NCBI GenBank assembly: GCA_014905825.1
Contig: JACGCN010000002.1
Location: forward strand, 558,001-622,000
Reading direction: 5' to 3'
Source: Lyophyllum atratum
Taxonomy: Eukaryota > Basidiomycota > Agaricomycetes > Agaricales > Lyophyllaceae
DNA: 64,000 bases
Positions 12,617 through 23,880 of this stretch are shown here, one piece after another. The notes below the pieces were generated by a model. The model had not been told where the DNA came from and did no database searches. It was given only the letters and a program-made list of their open reading frames with translations. Each line of letters begins with the position of its first letter. The first letter of the stretch is position 1. The position numbers and the translations under genes are program-made.

Positions 12617-15510
12617 CGACTTAATGACTTCTACGACTTCAACACACGTCCCCCGAGCTCGACCACACACCGACGGTCCGGATCAATTATTATATCCTAC
12701 ATGGGCTGTTACTGCCCGCCATACCCCTCACACACTATCGCTCTCTTTTTTTTATCTCTAGATGTCTGCATCACAGGGGTTCTTCTATGTATGGTTTTAT
12801 CTATCTGGCACCACCGCGCTTTCTGTGACATTCACTTATTCTGTCCACTGTTCAGCCACTATACCTCATCCTCAAGTAATAGTAATCAATCCATGTCATA
12901 TTATCCGAGACCCGTGTTACATGTCCTGGAAGAAGTGCGATCCGGGACGCTTGATTTCCTTTCCGCACGCACAGGCATCTTTGTTCACGGGCCATCGTCA
13001 GCACCATATAACACCATATGTTTCGGAATCTTATCTCCTATCACCCGGTACATCTGTACAGGATCGAGGCGTTGTAGCCCTGAATTTGGGGCATGCACAC
13101 CTAAAGGAGAATATGAGCTGCCTCGAGGTCCATTGGAGACGGAAGCATGCATGATACAGCCATGCCAGCTGCCGAATTTCGGCAGTGTCTGGGCTACACA
13201 GATGCACTTCTGTCTCCTGACAAATGGGTGTGATCAAGAAACTGACAAACGCAGTTGCGCAGGAGAAAAGGGGTTATCACCTCCTCGACATCGTATCACC
13301 CCATGATCTCAGCTCTTTACTTGATAATTCGCGATGGCTGGTGACGAAGCACACATGCGCGCCAGATACGCTTTCTGTCCTCGGTGTGCACGCTATGCAT
13401 GCGTGATCGTCGCGTTGTCTGATCTAGTATGATATCTGGATGTCGCTGGATCCTTGAAACCCCGGCAAGCGGGGGCCGAGTGCTTCCCCGACCTGGCTTC
13501 AGATTCCGAAATGCTTTCACTAAGACCAAGAGAGCTCCTGGATTTAACCCATTACGAAAAAAAGAAAATAACGAAGAGGGCAACCAAGCTACGCAGGTCG
13601 CATTCTCGCTCTTTAAGGGGTGCAGATCAGGAACAGGGAATTTAACGACCCTCCGGATTATGCGTCGCAGCCTGTTCATTAAAGGTTCTAGTGAATGCAG
13701 GTTAAGCCCGATTGTCCGCCGTTACGGCATATGCTCGCGTCGAGGGTCGAATGGTCTGCAGGGTCAGCTTCAGGTCCGTCTCTACATTTAAGATCTTTAT
13801 CGAGCTGGTGATCATGACTCGTTCCCAGGTCACGATAGGCTGAGTTTTGAGGCTGATTCCGTGACAACACGAGCGCGAGAGTCGCACTGGTACATGCAGG
13901 GTCCTGCCTAGTCTCGGTAGACTCTAAGACTATGCGCGTAAGCGGGTGTTCGATGCATAAGATACATTTGTTCTTCGAGAGTTGAGTGGATACCACGGTC
14001 TTTGTGGCGTCGATATCCAAGGTCGCGGTCACCCAGAGTTTTCTTTCAATTTGGATGGCTCTTGAGTTGGACCCGTTTCAGTCTGATGTCGCGTGCGCAA
14101 TACACTGTCTCTCGAGTTCATGACTAGGGAATTAATTTTCATGTGGATAGGAAGTGACGGACTTGATCTAAACGCCTCCAGATGATGCGTCCCCTCCGGG
14201 AGAAAGCCTTTGCGATTTTTTGTTTCCCAGTTGGAGCTCCAGGCTCGTCATTGAGGAACGATTGTCCTTGATACTCGCAATCGTTTTTTGAACGGCTCCT
14301 AAAATTCATGGACAGGTGATTCGGTGCCCAGAATATTTTTCGGCGGTCCAGCTACTGCTGAACGGCGTCATGTACTTCTATCCAATGATCGAGCAGAGTC
14401 TTAGCAGTCATGAGGCAGCGCCTCCTTACAATGCACCCATTCGCATTTATAGAGTCCCCGCTGTCCCGAGGCAAGCGAAGACGACGATTTTTCTTGGCAC
14501 GATCGTCGATGCCAACTGGAGGTACAGTTGTAGGCTGACACATAACTTGTGGATGCATAATACGGACGGGGTGTACCGAATCCAGCGGGAGCGCGCGATG
14601 ATTGACGTGATGTCAACAAGAGTGGAGGGACAACATCATGACTGAGGAGCAGATCTCAACATGAAGACGCCGACCTGGCTATTGTGGTAGCCTTGACGTG
14701 ATATCGACAGCAGTGGACTTAGGGCCCGGGAGCGCTGGGGAGTAGGACCAGGAGCAGGATCCAGAACGATGACAGCGACCTGGAGATTATAAAGCTCGGA
14801 TAGATCCCGAGGCACTTTGAGTTATTTATCCTTGAGTTGAACACTTTGATGGCAGAACTTCTCCACACCCAAGTTAACTAGAACATATGACCAACCTGTC
14901 AACTGGAGATTCGAGCATGGTGCATGAAGGCGGAAATATCATCCTGACAGTGATGTGAGTGGTGACATTGACGTGAAGCTGTCAGTGTGAGGGAGGCCCA
15001 GAGTACGCGGCGTGATCATCCATGACGGTGCCAGCACGTAGGAATGCATTGGGGAGCCTATGCCGGAGGAGACGTCCTGATATGAACTCGAGGATAACTT
15101 TGAATGATGGTGGCGTTGTCCTGCGTCACTGATCGTCTAGCCAAGAATAATGACCGAGGAGGCATCATTGAGCCCGTGTCAATCCCCAAGGCGCTGCACA
15201 TGCGTAGGTCAAGTCCATCACCTTCGGCTGTGACTGTTGATGCTTGGGGCGCAGAGGAGCCAGTTTGTCAAGAGCGTCGCGCTGATGTCGACATGAGGTA
15301 AGGTAAGGTAAGGTAAGGTAAAATTACACGGCACGGTCCCACTGAGGAACGCCGGGTCCAGGGAGTATCCCGATGTACGCAGGTAATATACATCATCGCC
15401 CCTGGGCCTCTAAATACTTTCTAAGCCGAGCTCACAAGTCTAGTTAGCTAACTTAGCCTGCGGTAGAACCTAGGAAAGTACCAAGAGACAAAAACAGAGA
15501 TAGGGTTTCC
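12617..15510. other. gene-poor intergenic region
   Basis: About 2.9 kb follow the kinesin stop. Short overlapping open frames occur on both strands (for example 13429-13791 and 14316-14645), but none has recognisable domains or an exon structure. A small tandem array at 15296-15320 is annotated separately. I see no tRNA, rRNA or intact transposon. Confidence 0.55.
15296..15320. repeat. (AGGTA)5 microsatellite
   Basis: Five perfect copies of the pentamer AGGTA followed by AA. It is a simple microsatellite in a non-coding region. Confidence 0.95.
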
Positions 15511-15915
15511 TTACGACCGTGTAGGAGGTACATCTACTTGACTCTGTAGCCATTTCTCTACTCCAGTCTCGACATCCTTAATGCATAGTGCGACAGACTC
15601 ACCAGTGGCACGGATAAGGGCGAGGAAAGAAACCGGAAACGGCAATTTCTGCGTGGCTGACATGATATCTCCAGCCCAAGATTTTTTGCCTTGCCCAGCC
15701 AGGTCAATGGAATTGCATAGTGCAATGCGGGCACAGCTTTGAAAGTTGAGGCTGATTAGATATTGTAGATAGCGCAGAGCGAGTAAGAGACGACGAGCGC
15801 ACAGGGGCATAATTCTAGTCTCCGTGTACAGAGGCGCGAGCATGGACTTCTTGCATAGGTTGAGCATTCGGCGGAGAAAGCTGACTTGTACTTCCCAAAG
15901 CTTTTTAACATGCAC
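15511..15915 (-). pseudogene. non-LTR retrotransposon (LINE) reverse-transcriptase fragment
   Basis: The minus-strand frame (about 134 residues) contains FLRRMLNLCKKSMLAPLYTE, followed by TRIMPLCARRLLLALRYLQY, then LAGQGKKSWAGDI. This matches the region downstream of the reverse transcriptase in basidiomycete LINE polyproteins, which commonly read RRLLGL...S.LA.LFTETGI.P...RR..LALRYL. The catalytic RT core, endonuclease and RNase H are absent, and I find no 5' or poly(A) end. It is therefore a decayed fragment. Confidence 0.6.
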
Positions 15916-15969
15916 ATCTTCGACGTCCGGGGAGATTTCGCACCCTTAAATAAGGTGGCAGTCAACACG

Positions 15970-17313
15970 GGTCATGTACAGTTGCTTTAGCTCTTTGGTG
16001 TCAGGCTGCCGTTTTTGTCCTCAATGGCGAAGATTCAATGTCCACAGTATCGGGCCATGCCTGCTTTTAGAATGTATGTAGTGTCCTTCAAAGGTGAGGA
16101 GGTGCAGAGAGCATGTGGACCCAGTCAATGAGGGGGCCTCCCTGCGGGAGCGGGACGATGGGATGAGTCACAAATAGGTATAATTATCGGATTTCTCGGT
16201 AAGTTGCCGACGCCCACCCTTGGTAAGAGCTCCCTGCATCAAGCGCCGATTTCAAGCAGGCTGGTCAATGGCAGAGGAGGGTTCTCAAGGGGTTTGGGGC
16301 TGTATCTGAGCGAGGAATGCGTATTTTTTGAAATTTTTGGTATTTGATGATGGTGGGAAGAAGCAAGAGGTGAGAGTCTCACTCAAGCGCTCAGATTGAT
16401 GATGGTGGCGTTGGCTTCAAGTTGTTCCTGTGGCAGTGATCTCAACGACACTATGTAAATAACTATTGCAAATTCATGACCGAGGGATCCTGCTCGCGTC
16501 GATCCTTCAAGGGACGATGTAGGCGCTATCCATTGAATATACTTACACATGCACATGCCCAACTGGAATCAAAAACAAGCTGTTGCCATCTTTGCGACAG
16601 TCAAAGAGATTAATCGATTACACCTCATCCTCAGGGCAACAACTCGACATCTCTGCAAGCGCGCGTACGTCACTTTCAGACCTTTCGCTGCGCACCGATT
16701 CTCATAAGCCCCGAGCTCGAGTCACTTACCCTTACCGATGGCAAAGGCAATAGCCAATCTAGCAATCTAGATCTCGGTCTATTCCCCTCCCCAATCGATC
16801 CATGGTCCCTGAACTCTAAGCTTCAAACCTTATAACTATAAGAAATCCAAACCTTCGCGGGTAGTCACAGCCACTCATATGCACGATCCCCCCAGTGTGG
16901 TGTAAAAAATGAGATTAAATCCGTTGAGCATGAAGTTCGAGATACGTGTACAATTGGTATTTGCAGCCTTGTATGAAAAAGTAGAAGGAAAAAGATAGAG
17001 GGAGAAATATGCTGTCTAGTGCGGAACCATGCCATGCAAATGCGGTGGATAGTGATGAAAAGAAATGAGGAAGTCGAAGAGGGAAGGGAGGTCTAATTAA
17101 TAGCGGGGCCCTGCATGCAGGGATGTCCAAGAAGGAAGGAAGGATAATGATAAGCGGGGTGTGAGCATATACGTGGGGACGGGAGGCGTTTTAGTGTCCA
17201 GTGTTCATAATGTGCGCTTCGGAGCCTCATTGACGAAGGGGCGGGGTATAGGCGTAGGGTAGTGGATATATATATCAGATCGCTGGCGGAACTTAGTCGA
17301 CCCGAGGACACTT
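15970..17313. other. intergenic region, no gene seen
   Basis: About 1.3 kb between the LINE fragment and the 3' end of the cyclopropane-synthase-type gene. There are no convincing open frames, repeats or RNA genes. The right end should include the 3'UTR of the minus-strand gene that follows. Confidence 0.55.
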
Positions 17314-18870
17314 TCAGTCGCACCGCTGCGTCGGGCAATCCGTTGGCCGTACGAAGGTGAGCATGTGGCAGGTGATGTAGCCCTTGGCGAAGCCGGCACC
17401 GGCGTAGGCGAAGAGGTAGTGCCACTTGCGCTTGAAGGCGTCGTAGTCGGCGCGCTCGCGGAGGGCGGGGTAGTCCTTGGCGATGAGGTCTTGGGAGAGG
17501 TTGCGGTCGAGGCGGCGGCCCCACTCGCGGAGGGTGCGCGGGTAGTGTGCGGCGTGGTTCTCGACGCCCTCGAGGGTGAATTTCCGGAGCTGCCGGTCTG
17601 CGCGGCGGTGATGAGGGCGGTGGCGGAGGGGAGGCAGGAGTTGGGCCACATGTAGCGGCGCATGAAGTCCTCGGCTTGGTAGCCGGAGTACCGCGACTCG
17701 GGGAAGGTGGAGGCGGTGCAGACGGCGGCGGCGTCGTGGGATTTGAGGGCAAAGTCGACGAGCTTGAAGTAGGTGTTGTAGTGCTTGGCGCCGACGTGCT
17801 CGAGCATCTCGATGCTCACGAAGGCGTCGAAGGCTTTTTCCCACTCGGCGGGGATCTCGCGGTAGTCCATGAGGTGCACGCGGACGCGGCCTTCGAGGCC
17901 GGCGGCCCGGACGCGCTCCTCTGCGAGGGTCTTTTGCTCGATGGAGAGGGTGAGGGTGTCGACTTCGGCACCGTAGGTGCGGGCAGCCTCGATTGCCAGG
18001 CCTCCCCAGCCCGAGCCGAACTCGAGGATGCGGTGACCGGGCTTGACGCGTGCCTTGTCGAGGACGTGGCGGATCTTGCGGAGCTGGGCAGCCTCGAGGT
18101 CACCGGGGCGGGGACCGTCTTCGAGGTCGCCACGGACGCCGCCTTCGGCATCGGTCCAGAGAGCACAAGAGTACATCATCTCTTGGGAGAGGAAGGCTTT
18201 GAAGAGCTCGTTGGACTGGTCGTAGGAGGCGATGGCGTTGAGACGGGCTTGGGAGCGGGTTTGGCCGAGGAAGGAGTTGTAGAGGCTGGAGAGGGCAGAA
18301 GAGACACGAGCGACGGTGGATGAGAGGGTATCTTCCATGCCGGCTTGGTTTTCGAGCCAGAGCTGGAGGAGGATGGGTAAGGCACTGAGAAGGTGAAATT
18401 GTGAAGAGGGACACTCACGTTCATGCTGGACTTGAGTGAGGAGACTTCGACGTCACCGATCATGTACGCTTCACTGACTGGAGAGATGTTAGATTGTTTT
18501 TATAGAGTTGAGGAGTTAGGGTGACTTACAGCCGAGATCTCCAGAAAGAAGGATGCGAAGCCAAAAGTTGTCGTTCACAATTTTTAGATGGACGTCATTG
18601 CATCCGTTTTGGTACCGCCCATAATAGTGCGTCCCTTCAGAGTCGGAGATTGTGAGGTGGCCGATAGTTATTGCGTCGCCAAGGACAGACAGGATGGAGT
18701 TGCGTGCTGAGAGGACATGAGCGGACGGTAGGGTGCAAGCGAGACGCGTGCTTACCAAAAGAGACGACCCATGAGCGGGGGCTGAGGAGGGACGAGGAGA
18801 AGAGGGAGGAAGACTGGAGAGTCTTTGAGTTGGGGACGAACTTCACACAGGGCTGGGAGGAGGAGGCCAT
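17314..18870 (-). CDS. cyclopropane-fatty-acyl-phospholipid synthase-type SAM methyltransferase
   Basis: Four minus-strand exons (18756-18870, 18530-18706, 18419-18477, 17314-18362) give about 466 residues if one missing base is allowed. The N-terminal half has the family pattern leading to LGFSEAYMIGDVEVSSLKSS. The methyltransferase core shows ILEFGSGWGGLAIEAA (SAM motif I), then LSIEQKTLAEER, MDYREIP and SIEMLEHVG. The C-terminal block VENHAAHYPRTLREWGRR and FKRKWHYLFAYAGAGF is diagnostic. The enzyme class transfers a methyl or methylene group from SAM to unsaturated acyl chains of membrane lipids. The last exon is very GC-rich and has long antisense open frames. The frame breaks at about 17581-17583, where GSSG should run directly into KFTLEGVEN; an AAA run has apparently lost one A. 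The substrate is inferred. Confidence 0.88.
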
Positions 18871-20148
18871 TTGAGCAGAAGTAGCGATGCGAGGAGGATA
18901 AGTTAGAAACAGACCTGGATTTTGCTGTCCTTATAACGCGCAAGGGTTCCCGGTAGAAAAATACATTCCCGTGGTCGAACAACACTGACGACCAGATGCA
19001 ACTTCAGATCGGACGCGGATTCGCAGAACCCCATTCGGGCATCACACGTGCCATCAGGATTCTCTCCCGCGATTTTCCAAGATTCCACCCAGGATTCTGG
19101 GCTCGGATTCTCCCCCAACTGCCTCCGCCTCGATCGTCATCCCCTCACGCCCGTGTCATCCTCTTTCCAACCCAGCGACCTCTGACCGCGGGATCACCGC
19201 CGAGGGAAACCGACCCTGCACGATGTTCACGACGCCGAGGATGTCTCTTCCACGGATGTCTCCTGCGACGACGAGCTCTCCACCTTATCTGATGGCCTTG
19301 TGTCTCGCCGACACCTGCCCAGTTAGCATAAGCCAAGTATGACGCGACTGCCGCCTTTGCCTAATTATAGCGACGGCTACCACCTCGAGTAACCTGCTAT
19401 CCCGCTCTGTCACTGACTTCAGTCTCCCAGCTCCTCTTCCCATCGCAACATATCTTATTCATCCTACACTCCATGTCCTGTAGTTCCACGGCGTTTCGCC
19501 ATCGATATGTTTTTCCATCTTGATGATCGCTACCACCGAACACATCGATGGCGCAATCGTTCTTTCAACCAAAAAAAACATATGCACATGTATGTTTCGA
19601 CGCACGATGCATACCAGATGACCCTGCTGTATCAACTCCCCCGGCCTCGATCAGGAATCCGTGGATCAAAGCCTTCGCCAGACGTTCACGTCCGACCTGC
19701 TGCATATGTACAGGACACACACAACAGCATCACTCCCAGATCATCAAGCCGTGAACACTCGGTTACCGGAAGATCTCCTCCCCCCCGGCGCTCAACCAAA
19801 ATCTCACCGTCAACTTGCTCCACGGCGATGGTCAACAGTTCAAGTGGCTCAAAGCTGCGAGTGATCATGAGCTTCAGACGATGTGTTGTAAAATCGGAAA
19901 CATCAGCTTTCCGAGATCGGCGGTCGCGACGCAGTCCGACGGGGCACTTACAGACTCAGCCGTTCCTTCAAGGCAACGATCGCGACTCTGCATATTATCG
20001 ACCACTGGCCCTGAACCAAAAGCTTGAAGATCGTGCTCGAACTTGGTCTGTAATCCCGCCTTTGTTTTTTTTCGGGGGTACAGTCAGCTCATCGCGCGAC
20101 TGATGATTGGCGGAATGGATGCCTAAGACGATGTGAAGCATAACACTA
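18871..20148. other. intergenic region upstream of the methyltransferase gene
   Basis: About 1.3 kb including the promoter of the minus-strand methyltransferase gene. A plus-strand frame at 19507-20103 is open but has no recognisable motif, no intron pattern and an Arg/Ser-rich composition typical of chance frames. I support no gene here. Confidence 0.5.
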
Positions 20149-20372
20149 CACCGAATCTCCCGAGAATGTTAGGTTTCGTCTTTCTCTTCTTTTCTTGCTG
20201 TTTTGACTTCACACTGGGCCGACATGGAGCCAATCGACCATATTCTGTCATGATCACTTACACCGAATCTTCCGAGAACGCCCTGTTTCCTCTTTCTCTT
20301 CTTCCGTTGCTGTTTTAACTTCACCCTGGGCCGACATGGAGTCCATCGACCATGTTCTGTCGTGATCACTTC
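20149..20372. repeat. two-copy 112-bp tandem repeat
   Basis: Two head-to-tail units of about 112 bp (20149-20260 and 20261-20372). Both start CACCGAATCT, share a CTTTCTCTTCTT tract and a GGGCCGACATGGAG block, and end TGATCACTT. The copies differ at about 15-20 positions, so the duplication is not recent. No coding role is visible. Confidence 0.85.
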
Positions 20373-20704
20373 CATTCGATCTTTAAGTTGTGCGTCCATA
20401 ATAAGGATGTGGGAGATGCGGCGCAGAAGCAGAGATCTTGTCCTGTTTGGGTGCCTGTTGAATAGGGCGTGCCCGCCGGCTTTTCAGCGGCTTGTTCAAA
20501 GTGTAATCCGTCCCGTGTGACAGTGTACGAGTGTACAAGGTATATCCTGAACAATGGACGAGTCAATACACTCGAGAATAGTCGAATAGAGGACCCTGCG
20601 ATGTATGTCAAAGTCTGTACATGGGAGCGACAAAGCCAATCGGGCACGTCATGTCAATATCAAGCCAACCCCTACTAAAGCAACGATCATGAACACACAT
20701 CCCG

Positions 20705-21286
20705 TTATAGGAGGCCCTGCGGCGCAGAAGCGCGTGTAGAGCTCGATGGGCCAGTCTCGTGCGATGAGAATATGCACGTCCCGAACCTCGTTGGGATAAA
20801 AGAACTTACGGGAAATGCAGAAGGCCATATCTCACATTCGAGGCCCGACGTGGCGGTACGTACCCTAAAGCTTGTCGAGGACCCTGACAGTGACACTGTA
20901 AAGCTTGAGTTTAGCGGACGCGGCACGTGGGTGGCGTTGGATGGGATCGCCACTGTTCCAGGCGCGGGGATGCTCAATGCGTGGCACTCGATTTGCGGCG
21001 GTACAGTTGTACGATACGCGAGAGTCGGGTGTGCCCGAGTCCGTGTGATCATGACGCGCTCGAGATGAAGAGACCCACACACTGGCTCGAAAGACATGGG
21101 TGACGGAGGCGAGGGCACGGGTGTCGGTGTCGCATGGTGATGTGTGTCGGGTTCCATTCCGCTAGCGTAAGGAGGTTGGATTTCTACAAAGAACATGTCA
21201 GCCAGCTGTTTAGAAACAGGGAAAAGAAATTTAGAAATTAGAATAGTGGAAAAGAAGTTGAGAAGCTTTGCCGTAACCCGATCCAC
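20705..21286 (-). CDS. hypothetical protein, doubtful
   Basis: A single minus-strand open frame of 193 residues, rich in Pro, Ser and Thr, without any domain I recognise. The opposite strand is also open (20772-21068), so coding status and strand are both uncertain. It has no intron signature and no conserved neighbour. I list it because it is the only long frame between 18.9 and 22.6 kb. Confidence 0.25.
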   Translation of the reverse strand: MDRVTAKLLNFFSTILISKFLFPVSKQLADMFFVEIQPPYASGMEPDTHHHATPTPVPSPPSPMSFEPVCGSLHLERVMITRTRAHPTLAYRTTVPPQIECHALSIPAPGTVAIPSNATHVPRPLNSSFTVSLSGSSTSFRVRTATSGLECEIWPSAFPVSSFIPTRFGTCIFSSHETGPSSSTRASAPQGLL

Positions 21287-22648
21287 TGTTCGTTCACTTG
21301 GTACTTATAGATCCCAAAGGGCGAAGAAGTAGAAGGCGCCGAGCCAGAGACGGCGAGGTAATCTGGGGTGGCCACTGGCATTTTGTGTCACTCAGCATCA
21401 GCATCAATGTTAATCTGAAGTCTAGATTGAGAATGAAGGGGCTAGGGCAGGACCATTTCCTATATGAATAATACATACGAACCGGGAACCAGAGCGGGGG
21501 ACGATCTTGGGCCAGGAGAGGGGTAATCGAGGATGCACCGGATGCAGCACGCGACTTGGGATTTGCAAATCGAGAAGGCGGTGGTGAATGTACGGGACGA
21601 CGGAGAAGGGAGGTACTAGAGATTGGAGCGGATGGCGAGGCTCAGGCGTGGGCGCGGAAGCCATTACGGGGTGGCTGCGCATTCCTCCTCCTTACCGCCT
21701 CTTCCTTAAGCGAGTACTACGCGCAATGCGCTGGGAGTTCGCACACGTAAGTAAGCACGCGCTGTGTCGATAGATGGTGTGTGCGTGTGCGTGCAGATAG
21801 GAAAATGTGGGAGGGGTGGTCCTTGGAAATCGCATAAACGTTCAGTGTTAGCAGCTTTCTACTGAACGGTAGCAGTCGTGAGGCCTAGGAGACTGAGCAG
21901 GATTCTGCATGTCCATCTCGTGCACAAAGCACGCTGCTGAGATCCACGCCTGAATATCTACACCCCCACGCCACCGTTCATGGCATCGATCGAGGGAGGC
22001 CCACTGTACTCCGCCCCCCTATGCACGATTGATCTCAGCTAGGCGGTGTGCATGGCGGAGATGAAGAATAAAAAAGAATGAAGAATAGACGGAGAGAACG
22101 GAAAGAGGCTTTACGGTGTCTCCGCTGATCAGAAAAGAGCCCTTGAAAGACCGAACGATGCAGCGATAGCGGCCGAAGGACGTAAGCGGGGTCCTTGCCA
22201 AACATTTGGAGATGCATTCGAGACGCACATGATCATGTAGGAGATCTCGGTCCGGGTGAGGTAAGTTCTTGCTCGCTTTGAAAATCAAGTGGTGACTGTG
22301 GCGACGGAGACGCATGACGTGCAATGGCGGTCTTGAAAGCGAATGCAATGGACGATGAAATGTAAAAGGTCCATACGATGCATCGTTACCGTTCCATTGT
22401 CAATGCGCGACGAGAGCGGTGGGGCCATACGCGCAATAATGGTCTCTCCACGTAGAACCTATCCCCAATAGATGTCAAACCCTTACATATCCAATTATTA
22501 CAATGTTATACATGTTGTTTTGTAGGATCTCTCTGTTTCCGGAGCTGCATCGGCGCCACGGACATGAGCACATTTTCAAAGCGTTGTGAAAAGAACGAAT
22601 AGACAAACCGGGCAGCTGTTATAGGAGCATTTTCGCACGTCCTCGAAC
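21287..22648. other. intergenic region, no gene seen
   Basis: About 1.4 kb upstream of the 3' end of the ARL2 gene. Open frames are short and overlap each other, and none shows a domain, tRNA fold or repeat that I can support. Confidence 0.5.
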
Positions 22649-23659
22649 TCACACAGCCACCTCTGACCCGCCGTGTCTCTGCTCTTCCCATGCGCGCTCT
22701 GCCGCACGTTCTGCCGCCGGCGCCGTGGAGCTGTAATAAAGCCTCCCTGCGACGTCGCCCACGACCCAATCCAAGCCCTCGACGAGGTTAGCGCCGGTGA
22801 CGGCGCTACACGGCCATATCCTCCAATGGTGCGTCGTTATTGCTCCGAGGTCGAGTGCCTAGAGCAAAATCACACAGGGTGAGTTCGGACGGGCTCGGAG
22901 ACGGACATAACGGCAACTGAGAAAAGGACACAGTGTCCTAGGCCTAAGCGGCCGGAGAAATAGGGCAAGCATGCAGATGGACACGGGGGGACGCACCTGT
23001 TGGATCTCGGCATCGCTCAGTGAGCCCTGCAAATCCTGCTTATTAGCGAAGACCAACAGGGAAGCGCCTGCAAGCCGCTGTCAAGCATAATGAAATAGTG
23101 AGCCGCGGTACGCGCCCTGAGCGGGAATACAACGGGGAAACCTACGTCTTCAGTGAGGAGTGCGTGGAGTTCATGTTTACAGTCGGTCATGCGCATGCGG
23201 TCGCTGGAGTCGACGACCCAGACGAGCGCGTCGGTTTGCTCGAAGTAGTTCCTCCAGTAGGGTCGGAGCGTGCGCTGGCCGCCAACGTCCCCTGATTCGA
23301 TTTGAGTTCATGTCTTTTTGTGAAGGGATGGAAGAGAAGTTCGTACAAATGTTAAGGGTGTACCTTTTGCGTCGGTTAGGGTCGGTTGCTGGGCGGAAAT
23401 GTGTATGATGCGCTCACTTGCCGTGTGCGAAAGTCTTGATGTTGAACCCAAGCGTAGGGCTGATGCTCTGGATGTCTTCGCCATTGAGTTTCTTCAGGAT
23501 TGTCGTCTTGCCTGCATTGTCTAGACCACTAGTCGCGATCTTTGTTATCACCGCATATTAAGACTGAGAGAGACAAGAGGGAGTTCTAGCGTACAGAAAG
23601 AGGATACGCATCTCCTTCTCCTTCTGTCGATTCTTTCTGATGATGGTGAGAAGGCCCAT
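22649..23659 (-). CDS. ARL2: ARL2-type small GTPase
   Basis: Six minus-strand exons (23595-23659, 23418-23528, 23347-23363, 23146-23291, 22997-23077, 22649-22858) join in frame to 209 residues. The start [21 protein letters not shown]-loop GLDNAGKTT, switch [26 protein letters not shown] and CSAVTGANL are characteristic of ARL2 (Alp41/Cin4 in yeasts). ARL2 works with tubulin cofactors in beta-tubulin folding and microtubule formation. Exon 3 is only 17 nt and encodes YTLNI with the first base of the Trp codon of WDVGG. The C-terminus runs about 25 residues past human ARL2 with an Ala/Glu-rich tail. The gene is divergent from eIF5B, and no frame break is needed. Confidence 0.95.
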
Positions 23660-23880
23660 CGTGATGCCGTAGTTGTGGTTGTGGTCGTCGGTGTCCCCGA
23701 GTCGGCGTCGGCGGTGGTGGCAGTGGCGAGTGGATCAGAAATTGCACGTGAGCGGGTCATCCGGATTCCGATTCCGGGGCCGATAACTTTACGACAAGTC
23801 AGTGTTACAAACTTCCAATCTCTTCCAACTAGAGTCACTACACACCACCCTCTCCCGCTTTACGACAGAATCACGACCAG
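23660..23880. promoter_or_regulatory. shared divergent promoter of ARL2 and eIF5B
   Basis: Only 221 bp separate the two start codons, which point away from each other, so both 5'UTRs and promoters must lie here. The segment contains TGG/TCG-rich low-complexity sequence on the ARL2 side. I see no clear TATA box. Confidence 0.7.

Noticed and set aside
15296..15320. Possible CRISPR-like or telomere-like array
   Set aside because: It is a simple AGGTA pentamer without spacers.
17676..18323. 215-residue plus-strand frame opposite the methyltransferase gene
   Set aside because: It is the GC-driven antisense of a well-supported exon and is rich in Gly, Glu and Val with no domain.
20772..21068. 98-residue plus-strand frame
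   Set aside because: It overlaps a longer minus-strand frame and neither has a domain. I kept only the longer one, at low confidence.
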